DNA of 62,906 nucleotides from Candidatus Gallispira edinburgensis (GTDB lineage Bacteria; Bacillota; Clostridia; Lachnospirales; CAG-274), in contig CAJFNV010000094.1 of the NCBI GenBank assembly GCA_904395805.1, positions 1-62,906 of the forward strand. Direction: 5' to 3'. Position numbers and translations under genes: made by a program. The notes below the pieces were generated by a model. The model saw only the letters and a list, made by a program, of their open reading frames with translations, was not told where the DNA came from and searched no databases. This document shows positions 57,153 through 62,906 of the stretch, piece after piece (the first letter of the stretch is position 1; the number at the start of each line of letters is the position of its first letter).

Positions 57153-58853
57153 ATGCTATATCCTGAGAACTTGAAAGCAGATGAATATATCCGCATCGTA
57201 TGTCTTAGAAAAGGAGCTGACACCCCTTTTCAGAAGTCCTTATTTGTCAAAAACTATATCGAGTTTGAGGCTGCTGTTGCTAAATATAAGTATAGTTATG
57301 ATGTGTATACTCAACTTGCTACAAATCGAGATAATATTAAAGGTTTAAAAGAAAATCAGCGGCAGCGAAAAGTCTTATATTTAGATTTTGACTTTCAAGA
57401 TTATCCTGATCTTGCAAATAAAGATATTACTTCTTTTTCAGCTAAAATAAAGGATAAATTCCCCTCACTATTTATATGCTGCGGTGTTGCAAGCGGCAAT
57501 GGTTATCATTTTTATATAAGTATAAAGCCAAGTTGTAATATTAAATCAATAACAGAATTAAATTATCAGCTTGCAGAGCTAGTGGGAGCTGATTTAGCAG
57601 CTTGCAAATCCACGCAAATTGTAAGAGTTCCCACATCGTATAATCACAAAGTCGAAAAAGGCATATATGATTATGTAAATAAAGATAAGTGGAAATATAC
57701 GAAAGTCGTTTTTAACGACTATAAGAAGAACGAACTTTTCAAAGCATATACTTTAGATAATATTGATACTTATATTCAAAAATATATAAGTAATGAAAAA
57801 GCTAAATTTGAATTTGCAGAATACAAAACAAAAGTAACTTGGAATTACGCAGATAAAAGCACACCTCAATGTTATTTATGTATTAAAAAAGTATTCTATG
57901 AAGGTGCAGATATACACCAAAGAAATTTTTGGCTAGGTAGAATTGTCAAAATGTATCAAAAACAAGGTGTTTCTGAACCACGAATTTATAAATTAGCTCA
58001 TGAATATAATTCACGGTGCAGACCTCCGAAGCCAACTTCAGTTATTGATGATGATGTCAAAAGATACTTACACACAGATTATAATTTGTTAGGGTGTTGG
58101 GAGTCCATAAAGAATCAAACACAAAGAAATTTTGTACAGTCACAATGTGATAAAGCGTTTTGTCAAAATTATCATACAGGAACAACTCTAACAATCGATG
58201 CCAAATTATCAAAACTTCCTTGCAACGTGTTGACAGATACAATTCTGCGTAAATTAAGCGGTAATGAATATATGATTTTAACATTATTAGACATGTATTC
58301 AGAAAGTTTCGGACGAAGAGGATTTAGAGTAAAAAATCTTAAAAAATTGCTAAAACCTCGTTACATTGATAAGCCATGTATAAGCAGCAAAACACTAAAA
58401 AAAGTGTTAGAAAATTTAGAGAGAAACAAATGGATTATTTTAAAACCTGATGTAAAGTCGAATTTGTATGACGACATACATATAAAACAAAGTCGTAAGT
58501 TAAAAGAGTATACTGGTGGTTATATTTTATTCTATTTTTCAGTATGTTGTGCTTTAATTGATCGGAGAATTTCTCAGACTGCATATAAAATATATCTTAC
58601 TTTAATAAGAAATCTGACAAATAATAAATCAGTAACTTATAAAGAATTAACAGATGATTTACAAATTGACAAAGGCAACATAAGTAAATATATCGGTGAG
58701 CTTGCAGATGCTAAATGTATATTAGTTCAAAAAAAAATATCTGAACTTGGTAAAGAATATAATAAATACCAAATTATCGATCCCGATATATTTAAAGATG
58801 ATAAATCATTTCTTGATACAGGCGAGAATATTAAAATATCTCTTTTAGCTTAA
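57153..58853 (+). CDS. AEP-type (PrimPol-like) replication protein
   Basis: 566 residues from the first ATG. The primase-polymerase core has Asp78 and Asp80 in YLDFDFQD, SGNGYH at 114-119, a further Asp near 147 and RVPTSYNHK at 158-166, all fitting the AEP motifs. A PriCT-like helical segment follows (CIKKVFYEGADIHQRNFWLG). The C-terminus has a winged-helix-like part (TYKELTDDLQIDKGNISKYI). It should prime replication of the excised element. The only good ribosome site, GGAG at 57103-57106, points to an ATA codon at 57114 that is in frame and 13 codons upstream, so the true start is uncertain. Confidence 0.85.
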   Translation: MLYPENLKADEYIRIVCLRKGADTPFQKSLFVKNYIEFEAAVAKYKYSYDVYTQLATNRDNIKGLKENQRQRKVLYLDFDFQDYPDLANKDITSFSAKIKDKFPSLFICCGVASGNGYHFYISIKPSCNIKSITELNYQLAELVGADLAACKSTQIVRVPTSYNHKVEKGIYDYVNKDKWKYTKVVFNDYKKNELFKAYTLDNIDTYIQKYISNEKAKFEFAEYKTKVTWNYADKSTPQCYLCIKKVFYEGADIHQRNFWLGRIVKMYQKQGVSEPRIYKLAHEYNSRCRPPKPTSVIDDDVKRYLHTDYNLLGCWESIKNQTQRNFVQSQCDKAFCQNYHTGTTLTIDAKLSKLPCNVLTDTILRKLSGNEYMILTLLDMYSESFGRRGFRVKNLKKLLKPRYIDKPCISSKTLKKVLENLERNKWIILKPDVKSNLYDDIHIKQSRKLKEYTGGYILFYFSVCCALIDRRISQTAYKIYLTLIRNLTNNKSVTYKELTDDLQIDKGNISKYIGELADAKCILVQKKISELGKEYNKYQIIDPDIFKDDKSFLDTGENIKISLLA

Positions 58854-59165
58854 ATTAGCAGCCATTTATATAGTTTGCTGCTAAAACAAAAATGTACGTT
58901 AAAAAGTTAAAATTCTGTAGAAAAATCCAACTCTTTTTGACTTTTTGTTAGGAAAAAATTACAACCATAAATCGTTAAAAAATTTTTCCAAAAACATTGA
59001 TAAAATATAGCTTATTTAAAATTCTATTGGAAAAATTTACAACCATTGTATAAGTATGTATATAGTGTGAAGCAAAGCTCACACATATGTGTAAGAAGGG
59101 GTGTCTCACATATAACTATTATCATACAATATAATCTTACGGAGCTGTAAGATGGAAAGGAATTA
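58854..59165. other. leader region of the HNH/radical SAM operon
   Basis: About 310 bases without a gene. It holds two near-repeats, GGAAAAAATTACAACCAT (about 58952-58969) and GGAAAAATTTACAACCAT (59029-59046), and a CACACATATGTGTAAG palindrome (about 59080-59095). Confidence 0.5.
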
Positions 59166-59828
59166 ATGATTTTAAGTAAGAGGATTTTACAAAATAATAA
59201 AATTAAATTGATTGAAAGAGATGAAATCTTTACACAAGTTCCAAATTGGAACAAATACTTCATCTCTAACTGGGGTAGATTGATACACAAAAATAATAAG
59301 GGCAGGTATACCATTGTAAACCCCAGTATAACAAAAGGTGGATATTTAACCTATACATTATCCAAGCCTGCCAGAAAATATAGAGGGAAGAAAGTTAGAA
59401 ATAAAGCAGGAAGCACAAAAACTATCAGAGAATGTAAACCTGCTCATCAAATGGTTGCTATTATATATGTAAATAACCCCTATCCCATAAAAGATTATTC
59501 TATTAAAGATTTAGAAGTACATCATAAAGATAAGTCTAGAACCAACAATTATTTTAAAAATTTAATGTGGCTATGCAAAAACAAAAATGGAAGAACAGAC
59601 CATGATTTTATACATAGTATTAAAAAAATTGCTTTATATAACAATGAAAAAGCCACATATCATACCTATAAAGATATTGACTTGTTATTGAACAGGCTTG
59701 ACATTGATGTATTAGAGTTTATAGACACAATAAAATACAGTAAAACATATATCAAAGATGGTAAATGGACTACTTATAATGTCAATGACTATTATGTGGG
59801 AATACAATATGTTAAAAATAAAAAATAA
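59166..59828 (+). CDS. NUMOD4/HNH homing-type endonuclease
   Basis: 220 residues. The N-terminal NUMOD4-like segment (PNWNKYFISNWGRLIHKNNK, then PSITKGGYLTYTL) is followed by an HNH fold: AHQMVAIIYVNNPY, then LEVHHKDKSRTNNYFKNLMWL with the paired histidines. Such proteins cut specific DNA and often act as homing nucleases. AAAGGAAT precedes the ATG. It stops 24 bases before the radical SAM gene, so they are made together. Confidence 0.85.
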   Translation: MILSKRILQNNKIKLIERDEIFTQVPNWNKYFISNWGRLIHKNNKGRYTIVNPSITKGGYLTYTLSKPARKYRGKKVRNKAGSTKTIRECKPAHQMVAIIYVNNPYPIKDYSIKDLEVHHKDKSRTNNYFKNLMWLCKNKNGRTDHDFIHSIKKIALYNNEKATYHTYKDIDLLLNRLDIDVLEFIDTIKYSKTYIKDGKWTTYNVNDYYVGIQYVKNKK

Positions 59829-59852
59829 GTTTTATACAAGGAGATAAATAAA

Positions 59853-61166
59853 ATGAAAAATAAAAATAAATTGATTTGTTATAACTTAATGTTAGAAGTT
59901 ACAAGAAGATGTAATTTACAATGTGAACATTGCATGCGTGGTGAAGCTCAAAATATAGACATGCCAACTAAAATATTAAAAAAAGCACTGACACAATTTG
60001 ATGAAATATTTTATTTAACCTTAACAGGAGGAGATCCATTTTTAGCTCCACAGGTTATAGAAGAATTGGTAAGCATAATTATCAACAACAAAATGAAAGT
60101 TGTTCATCTGTCACTAGTGGAGAATGGGACTGTATTAAACGATGCAGGTATTAGATGTATACGGGCTTTAAATAAGTTGGGGGAATATATTTATACTGAT
60201 GTTTGGAATAAATCTAAGCCAAAAGAAATTGATACCCCTGTATCAATAAGCATATCTGAGGATGAATTTCACGATAATAATATACATGCAGCTATAGAGT
60301 TTTATAATAAATATGCTAATCAATATTTGACTATTGGATCTCAGGGCGATTGGGAAGTTAATTTTCAAAATAAAAATGCTAAGACAATAAAAATGCGTGA
60401 TATAAAAAATCATAAATGGGTAAAAACAGGTCGAGCAAAAGAAAATAATAATATTTCATACGGAAGATATACAAGTCATAAACATAAATTAGTATACAAT
60501 AATGACACAAAAATACTATACAGTATACAAATATGCGCGAATGGAAACATTGTGCCTATAGACTCAATAAGTTTCGAAGAGATGGACAAATACAATTTGG
60601 GAAATGTTATGGACAATATTCAAATTTCAGATATGATAAATTCTTGGAATAGTAATGAAGTATTATCTCAAAGAGAAATAACGCAATATTGTAAAAATAA
60701 ATCTTTGTTAAATAACTCTAAAATTCCCTCAGATGTAAAAATTAAAAAGAGTATAGATAATTATTATCTTCATGCAAAAAGAATACTAACTAGGGAAGTT
60801 TACACAGATTATCCATATCTTACAGATGATGAATCACAATATTTGATTGTATCATTAATTGCAATTTTATTTGTAAATATCTCATTAGATGAACAAAAGG
60901 ATATTTCATTGGAAGATCGAAACTCTGTTGAAAAAAATATAATTAATTACGTTTTATCTCGTGCTTTTAATGAAGAATGTAATGTCAATATGTCATATAC
61001 AGATTTAGAAAATATTGTGATCAACACAGTAAAATTACATAATGAAAGAGTTTTAAATAAATTTGGATTTTGGGGATATTTAGATTATATTAAAGAACTA
61101 AACGCAAAATCAAAAGATATAAATTATTACAAAAATTTATTAGTTGATAATAAAATTGTACCTTAA
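59853..61166 (+). CDS. radical SAM enzyme with degenerate SPASM-like region
   Basis: 437 residues. CxxxCxxC at Cys20, Cys24 and Cys27 (RRCNLQCEHCMRG) binds the catalytic [4Fe-4S]; LTGGDPFL near 57-64 is the SAM-binding GGE-like motif. A later CANGNIVPID with LGNV nearby has the look of a SPASM/twitch region but with only one or two cysteines left. The last 140 residues form an unassigned helical domain. No peptide substrate gene or defence partner other than the HNH gene is adjacent. It is not viperin by its cluster motif. AAGGAGA precedes the ATG. Confidence 0.85.
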   Translation: MKNKNKLICYNLMLEVTRRCNLQCEHCMRGEAQNIDMPTKILKKALTQFDEIFYLTLTGGDPFLAPQVIEELVSIIINNKMKVVHLSLVENGTVLNDAGIRCIRALNKLGEYIYTDVWNKSKPKEIDTPVSISISEDEFHDNNIHAAIEFYNKYANQYLTIGSQGDWEVNFQNKNAKTIKMRDIKNHKWVKTGRAKENNNISYGRYTSHKHKLVYNNDTKILYSIQICANGNIVPIDSISFEEMDKYNLGNVMDNIQISDMINSWNSNEVLSQREITQYCKNKSLLNNSKIPSDVKIKKSIDNYYLHAKRILTREVYTDYPYLTDDESQYLIVSLIAILFVNISLDEQKDISLEDRNSVEKNIINYVLSRAFNEECNVNMSYTDLENIVINTVKLHNERVLNKFGFWGYLDYIKELNAKSKDINYYKNLLVDNKIVP

Positions 61167-61222
61167 TACAGTAAATATTACAAAAAATATAAGACTTATT
61201 GACACAGATATTCATTGTATAT

Positions 61223-61247
61223 GGGTATGGGACAATACCCCATACCC
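61223..61247 (+). terminator. terminator-like hairpin after the radical SAM gene
   Basis: Perfect 9-bp stem GGGTATGGG / CCCATACCC with a seven-base loop. There is no long T-run, so termination is uncertain. Confidence 0.55.
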
Positions 61248-61275
61248 TTGTAAACAGTAGTATTTTATAGACAAA

Positions 61276-61482
61276 ATGAAAGGACTTGATTATATAGATA
61301 AAAAACAGATGAAGTTGACAAAATTTTGTGAATCATTTGATATACCCAGAACAACAGCTTTACAGTGGGTACATTCGCAAAATTTCCCTGCATACAACCT
61401 TATGGGCAGATGGTATATTGATGTAGACGAGTATTATTTATGGCGAAAAAAACAACATATTAAGAATTATAGATATGCTTAG
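61276..61482 (+). CDS. excisionase-like HTH protein
   Basis: 68 residues. A MerR/excisionase-type helix-turn-helix is visible (KLTKFCESFDIPRTTALQWV) followed by a wing (FPAYNLMGRWYIDVDEYYLW). It is located just before the integrase, as expected for a directionality factor. Its start is uncertain: the first ATG (61276) has a poor ribosome site, and an internal ATG lies 11 codons later. Confidence 0.8.
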   Translation: MKGLDYIDKKQMKLTKFCESFDIPRTTALQWVHSQNFPAYNLMGRWYIDVDEYYLWRKKQHIKNYRYA

Positions 61483-61508
61483 TATAAATTATTAACTTAA
61501 AAATTATA

Positions 61509-61553
61509 TTGACAACAAGTGCGTGTAATGGTATTGTTATGTTGCACGCACTT
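61509..61553 (+). promoter_or_regulatory. integrase promoter with overlapping inverted repeat
   Basis: TTGACA (61509-61514), 17 bp, TATTGT (61532-61537). Arms AAGTGCGTGTAA (61517-61528) and TTGCACGCACTT (61542-61553), with one mismatch, flank the -10 box. A bound protein there would block the integrase. The right arm is the reverse complement of GTGCGTGCAA at the left end of the element (44277-44286). Confidence 0.75.
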
Positions 61554-61572
61554 ATATAAAGGAGTGTATTAA

Positions 61573-62679
61573 ATGAAAAAGAGAGCTGATGGCAGATATT
61601 GTAAACAAATACTTATAGGATACCATGAAAATGGAAAACGGAAATTAAAAACGATTTACGGTAGAACTATCAAAGAGATTGAAAAAAAAGAAAGGGAATT
61701 TAGATTCGAGCTTGAAAATGGACTTATAAATAATAATCTAAATATTACTTTAAAGGATTGGTCTCTGATATGGCTTAAAACATATAAATGTAATTTGAGC
61801 AATAATACATACACAATGTATGCAAACGCTTTAAATACACATATTATACCTTATTTCAATGATCAAGAAATAATTAACATTAAATCTGTACAAGTACAGC
61901 AATTATTAAATCAACTTATAAGCGAAAAGCATACAAGAACCGCTGAAATAGTCCGATTAACATTAAAACAAATTTTTAAACAAGCAAAAGTTAATGGATA
62001 TATAACAAAAGATATAATGGAAACAATAAAAACTGTTGAACATCAAACAAAAGAAAAACATATATTATCTGATAGTGAGAAATATTTTATTGATGTTGCA
62101 GAATTAGCCCCAAAGCAAAAAATTTTCTTATATATAATGTTATATGCAGGACTAAGGCGAGGTGAAACACTTGCTCTAGTCATTGATGATATTGATTTGG
62201 TAAATAGGACAATAACTGTAAATAAAAGTCTTTACTTTAATGGGAATCAATCAGATATTAAGTCACCAAAAAGTCAGGCTGGATATAGAACTATTCCTAT
62301 TATAGATAAATTATTTAATGAATTATCTGTTTATTTGAATAATTTAAAAGGTAACAGACTATTTTCAATGTCAAATGGTAAGTATATGACAAAATCAAGT
62401 TATCGCAAATTTTGGGCTGGTATTGAGAAAACACTAAATCAAGTATCAGGTACGAATATTGCCTTTACTCCTCATATATGCCGCCATACTTATGCTACAT
62501 CTCTGTATTATAGCAAGGTAGACATTAAAACTGCACAATATTTATTAGGACACTCAAGTCTAAAAATGACATTAGAGATATATACACATCTTGATAAAAA
62601 ACAAATATCTTATGAGGTAGATAAACTAAATAAATATATTAGTCAGTCAAAAATCAGTCAATGTCAGGATCAAGTATAA
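61573..62679 (+). CDS. int: tyrosine integrase
   Basis: 368 residues. An N-terminal arm-binding part (1-50), a core-binding SAM-like domain (about 58-150), and a catalytic domain with Arg195 (YAGLRRGE), His301 and Arg304 (HICRHTYATS), His327 (LLGHSS) and Tyr337 (IYTH). AAAGGAG precedes the ATG. It is adjacent to the tRNA-Lys attachment site, which its family commonly uses. The 3' end of the gene holds the AGTCAGTCA arm repeats. Confidence 0.95.
   Translation: MKKRADGRYCKQILIGYHENGKRKLKTIYGRTIKEIEKKEREFRFELENGLINNNLNITLKDWSLIWLKTYKCNLSNNTYTMYANALNTHIIPYFNDQEIINIKSVQVQQLLNQLISEKHTRTAEIVRLTLKQIFKQAKVNGYITKDIMETIKTVEHQTKEKHILSDSEKYFIDVAELAPKQKIFLYIMLYAGLRRGETLALVIDDIDLVNRTITVNKSLYFNGNQSDIKSPKSQAGYRTIPIIDKLFNELSVYLNNLKGNRLFSMSNGKYMTKSSYRKFWAGIEKTLNQVSGTNIAFTPHICRHTYATSLYYSKVDIKTAQYLLGHSSLKMTLEIYTHLDKKQISYEVDKLNKYISQSKISQCQDQV
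62641..62668. promoter_or_regulatory. putative integrase arm sites, right end
   Basis: AGTCAGTCAAA (62641-62651) and TCAGTCA (62654-62660), with a third TGTCAGG. The left end has AGTCAGTCAAA (44242-44252) and TCAGTCAG (44256-44263) in the same spacing. Confidence 0.6.
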
Positions 62680-62682
62680 AAC

Positions 62683-62723
62683 AGTAAAAATAAAAACTGC
62701 TCAAACCCTAAGATTCAAGCAGT
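62683..62723 (-). terminator. element-borne terminator of tRNA-Lys
   Basis: Arms ACTGCT and AGCAGT, with further pairing inside, are followed on the minus strand by TTTTTATTTTT. It replaces the original terminator that is now 18.6 kb away at 44058. Confidence 0.75.
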
Positions 62724-62728
62724 CTTCA

Positions 62729-62780
62729 ACAAGTGAGACATTCGGGATTCGAACCCGAGACCCCTTGATTAAAAGTCAAG
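62729..62780 (-). repeat. attR: direct repeat inside the intact tRNA-Lys
   Basis: Identical to 44088-44139. It covers the tRNA from its anticodon loop to a few bases past its 3' end. Confidence 0.95.
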
Positions 62781-62807
62781 TGCTCTAGCCGACTGAGCTA
62801 ATGTCCC
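62734..62807 (-). tRNA. tRNA-Lys(TTT)
   Basis: On the minus strand GGGACAT pairs with ATGTCTC across the acceptor stem, allowing one G-U pair. The T loop GTTCGAATC and the anticodon loop CTTTTAA, with anticodon TTT, are intact. CCA is not encoded. Its 3' part was supplied by the element on integration. Confidence 0.95.
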
Positions 62808-62836
62808 ACATATATAAAACAGCTTAACGCTGCAAG

Positions 62837-62906
62837 GGTGGATAATGGGATTCGAACCCATGGCCTCCAGAGCCACAATCTGGCGCGCTAACCAACTGCG
62901 CCATAC
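62837..62906 (-). tRNA. tRNA-His(GTG), 5' end cut by the window
   Basis: The acceptor strand TATCCAC with a C at the discriminator position, the T loop TTCGAAT, and the anticodon loop with GTG are visible on the minus strand. About five bases of the 5' end are outside the window. Confidence 0.9.

Larger units (their letters stand above)
44088..62780. mobile_element. integrative element in tRNA-Lys(TTT), about 18.7 kb
   Basis: Bounded by identical 52-bp direct repeats (44088-44139 and 62729-62780). The right copy lies inside a complete tRNA-Lys gene and the left copy is only its 3' part. A tyrosine integrase lies immediately inside the right end. Gene content is integrase, excisionase-like protein, AEP replication protein, ArdC, serine recombinases and cargo. 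No relaxase or virion genes were found. The base composition is more AT rich than the chromosomal genes on the left. Confidence 0.95.

Noticed and set aside
59853-61166. Prokaryotic viperin
   Set aside because: The cluster motif is RRCNLQCEHC and lacks the viperin-type sequence around its cysteines; no adjacent nucleotide kinase is present.
44088-62780. Prophage
   Set aside because: No capsid, portal, terminase, tail or lysis gene is visible among the translated frames.
44088-62780. Self-transmissible ICE
   Set aside because: No relaxase, coupling protein or type IV secretion gene is visible. ArdC alone only suggests entry as single-stranded DNA.

Overview
The window looks like a chromosome segment of a low-GC, Gram-positive anaerobe of the class Clostridia, probably a gut or rumen plant-polysaccharide user. 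The basis is AT-rich DNA with strong AGGAGG-type ribosome sites, a CIRCE-controlled groESL, a T-box on thrS, paired glgC/glgD, a pyruvate kinase with the extra C-terminal domain, lrgAB, an ECF sigma/RsiV-like pair, and a secreted PL9 pectate lyase beside a cytosolic GH28 polygalacturonase. The species cannot be named from the sequence alone.

Chromosomal part (1-44087). From left to right: a calcium-type P-ATPase behind a probable yybP-ykoY (Mn2+) riboswitch and a translationally coupled 19-codon leader; a HEAT protein; a LysR regulator; the pectate lyase; metA; GH28; an aldo/keto reductase-ferredoxin fusion with larE; lrgAB; a lipoprotein; glyA; groESL; a MIF-like tautomerase; three family 2 glycosyltransferases; two tandem secreted propeller-like proteins; a FUSC-type membrane protein; a DRE-TIM aldolase; thrS; a zinc-ribbon/membrane pair of which the second resembles TcaA; murI-ddl; nadE; glgCD; pyk; and the anti-sigma/sigma pair. 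Several intergenic gaps hold interspersed hairpin repeats (14.7-15.0, 18.4-18.6, 20.7-21.0, 28.3-28.6 and 35.5 kb), and the 3' end of glyA is duplicated beside one of them.

Mobile part (44088-62780). An 18.7-kb integrative element sits in the 3' end of a tRNA-Lys(TTT) gene between identical 52-bp direct repeats. The right repeat is part of the intact tRNA; the left one is the displaced 3' end, still followed by the old tRNA terminator. The element carries a tyrosine integrase, an excisionase-like HTH protein, an archaeo-eukaryotic-primase (AEP) type replication protein, an ArdC-like antirestriction protein, two serine recombinases, an XRE regulator, a 5'-truncated ParB-like gene, a set of small proteins, a zinc-ribbon/TPR plus stalk-domain cassette, a remnant of a possible nucleotide-binding defence gene, a NUMOD4/HNH endonuclease paired with a radical SAM enzyme, and a type I toxin-antitoxin locus with visible promoters on both strands. 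I see no relaxase, coupling protein, capsid or terminase, so it is better described as a mobilizable or satellite-like element than as a self-transmissible ICE or a prophage.

Regulation inside the element is unusually readable. Four evenly spaced CACA-N6-TGTG palindromes lie between the divergent promoters of ardC and the small-protein operon, with one copy inside the spacer of each promoter. An inverted repeat flanks the integrase -10 box and shares a 10-bp core with the left end. Paired AGTCAGTCA repeats lie just inside both ends, as expected for integrase arm sites. The least explained parts are the HNH/radical SAM pair, the toxin-antitoxin RNA locus, the AEP protein with its possible ATA start, and a GC-rich leader in front of the chromosomal glycosyltransferases.
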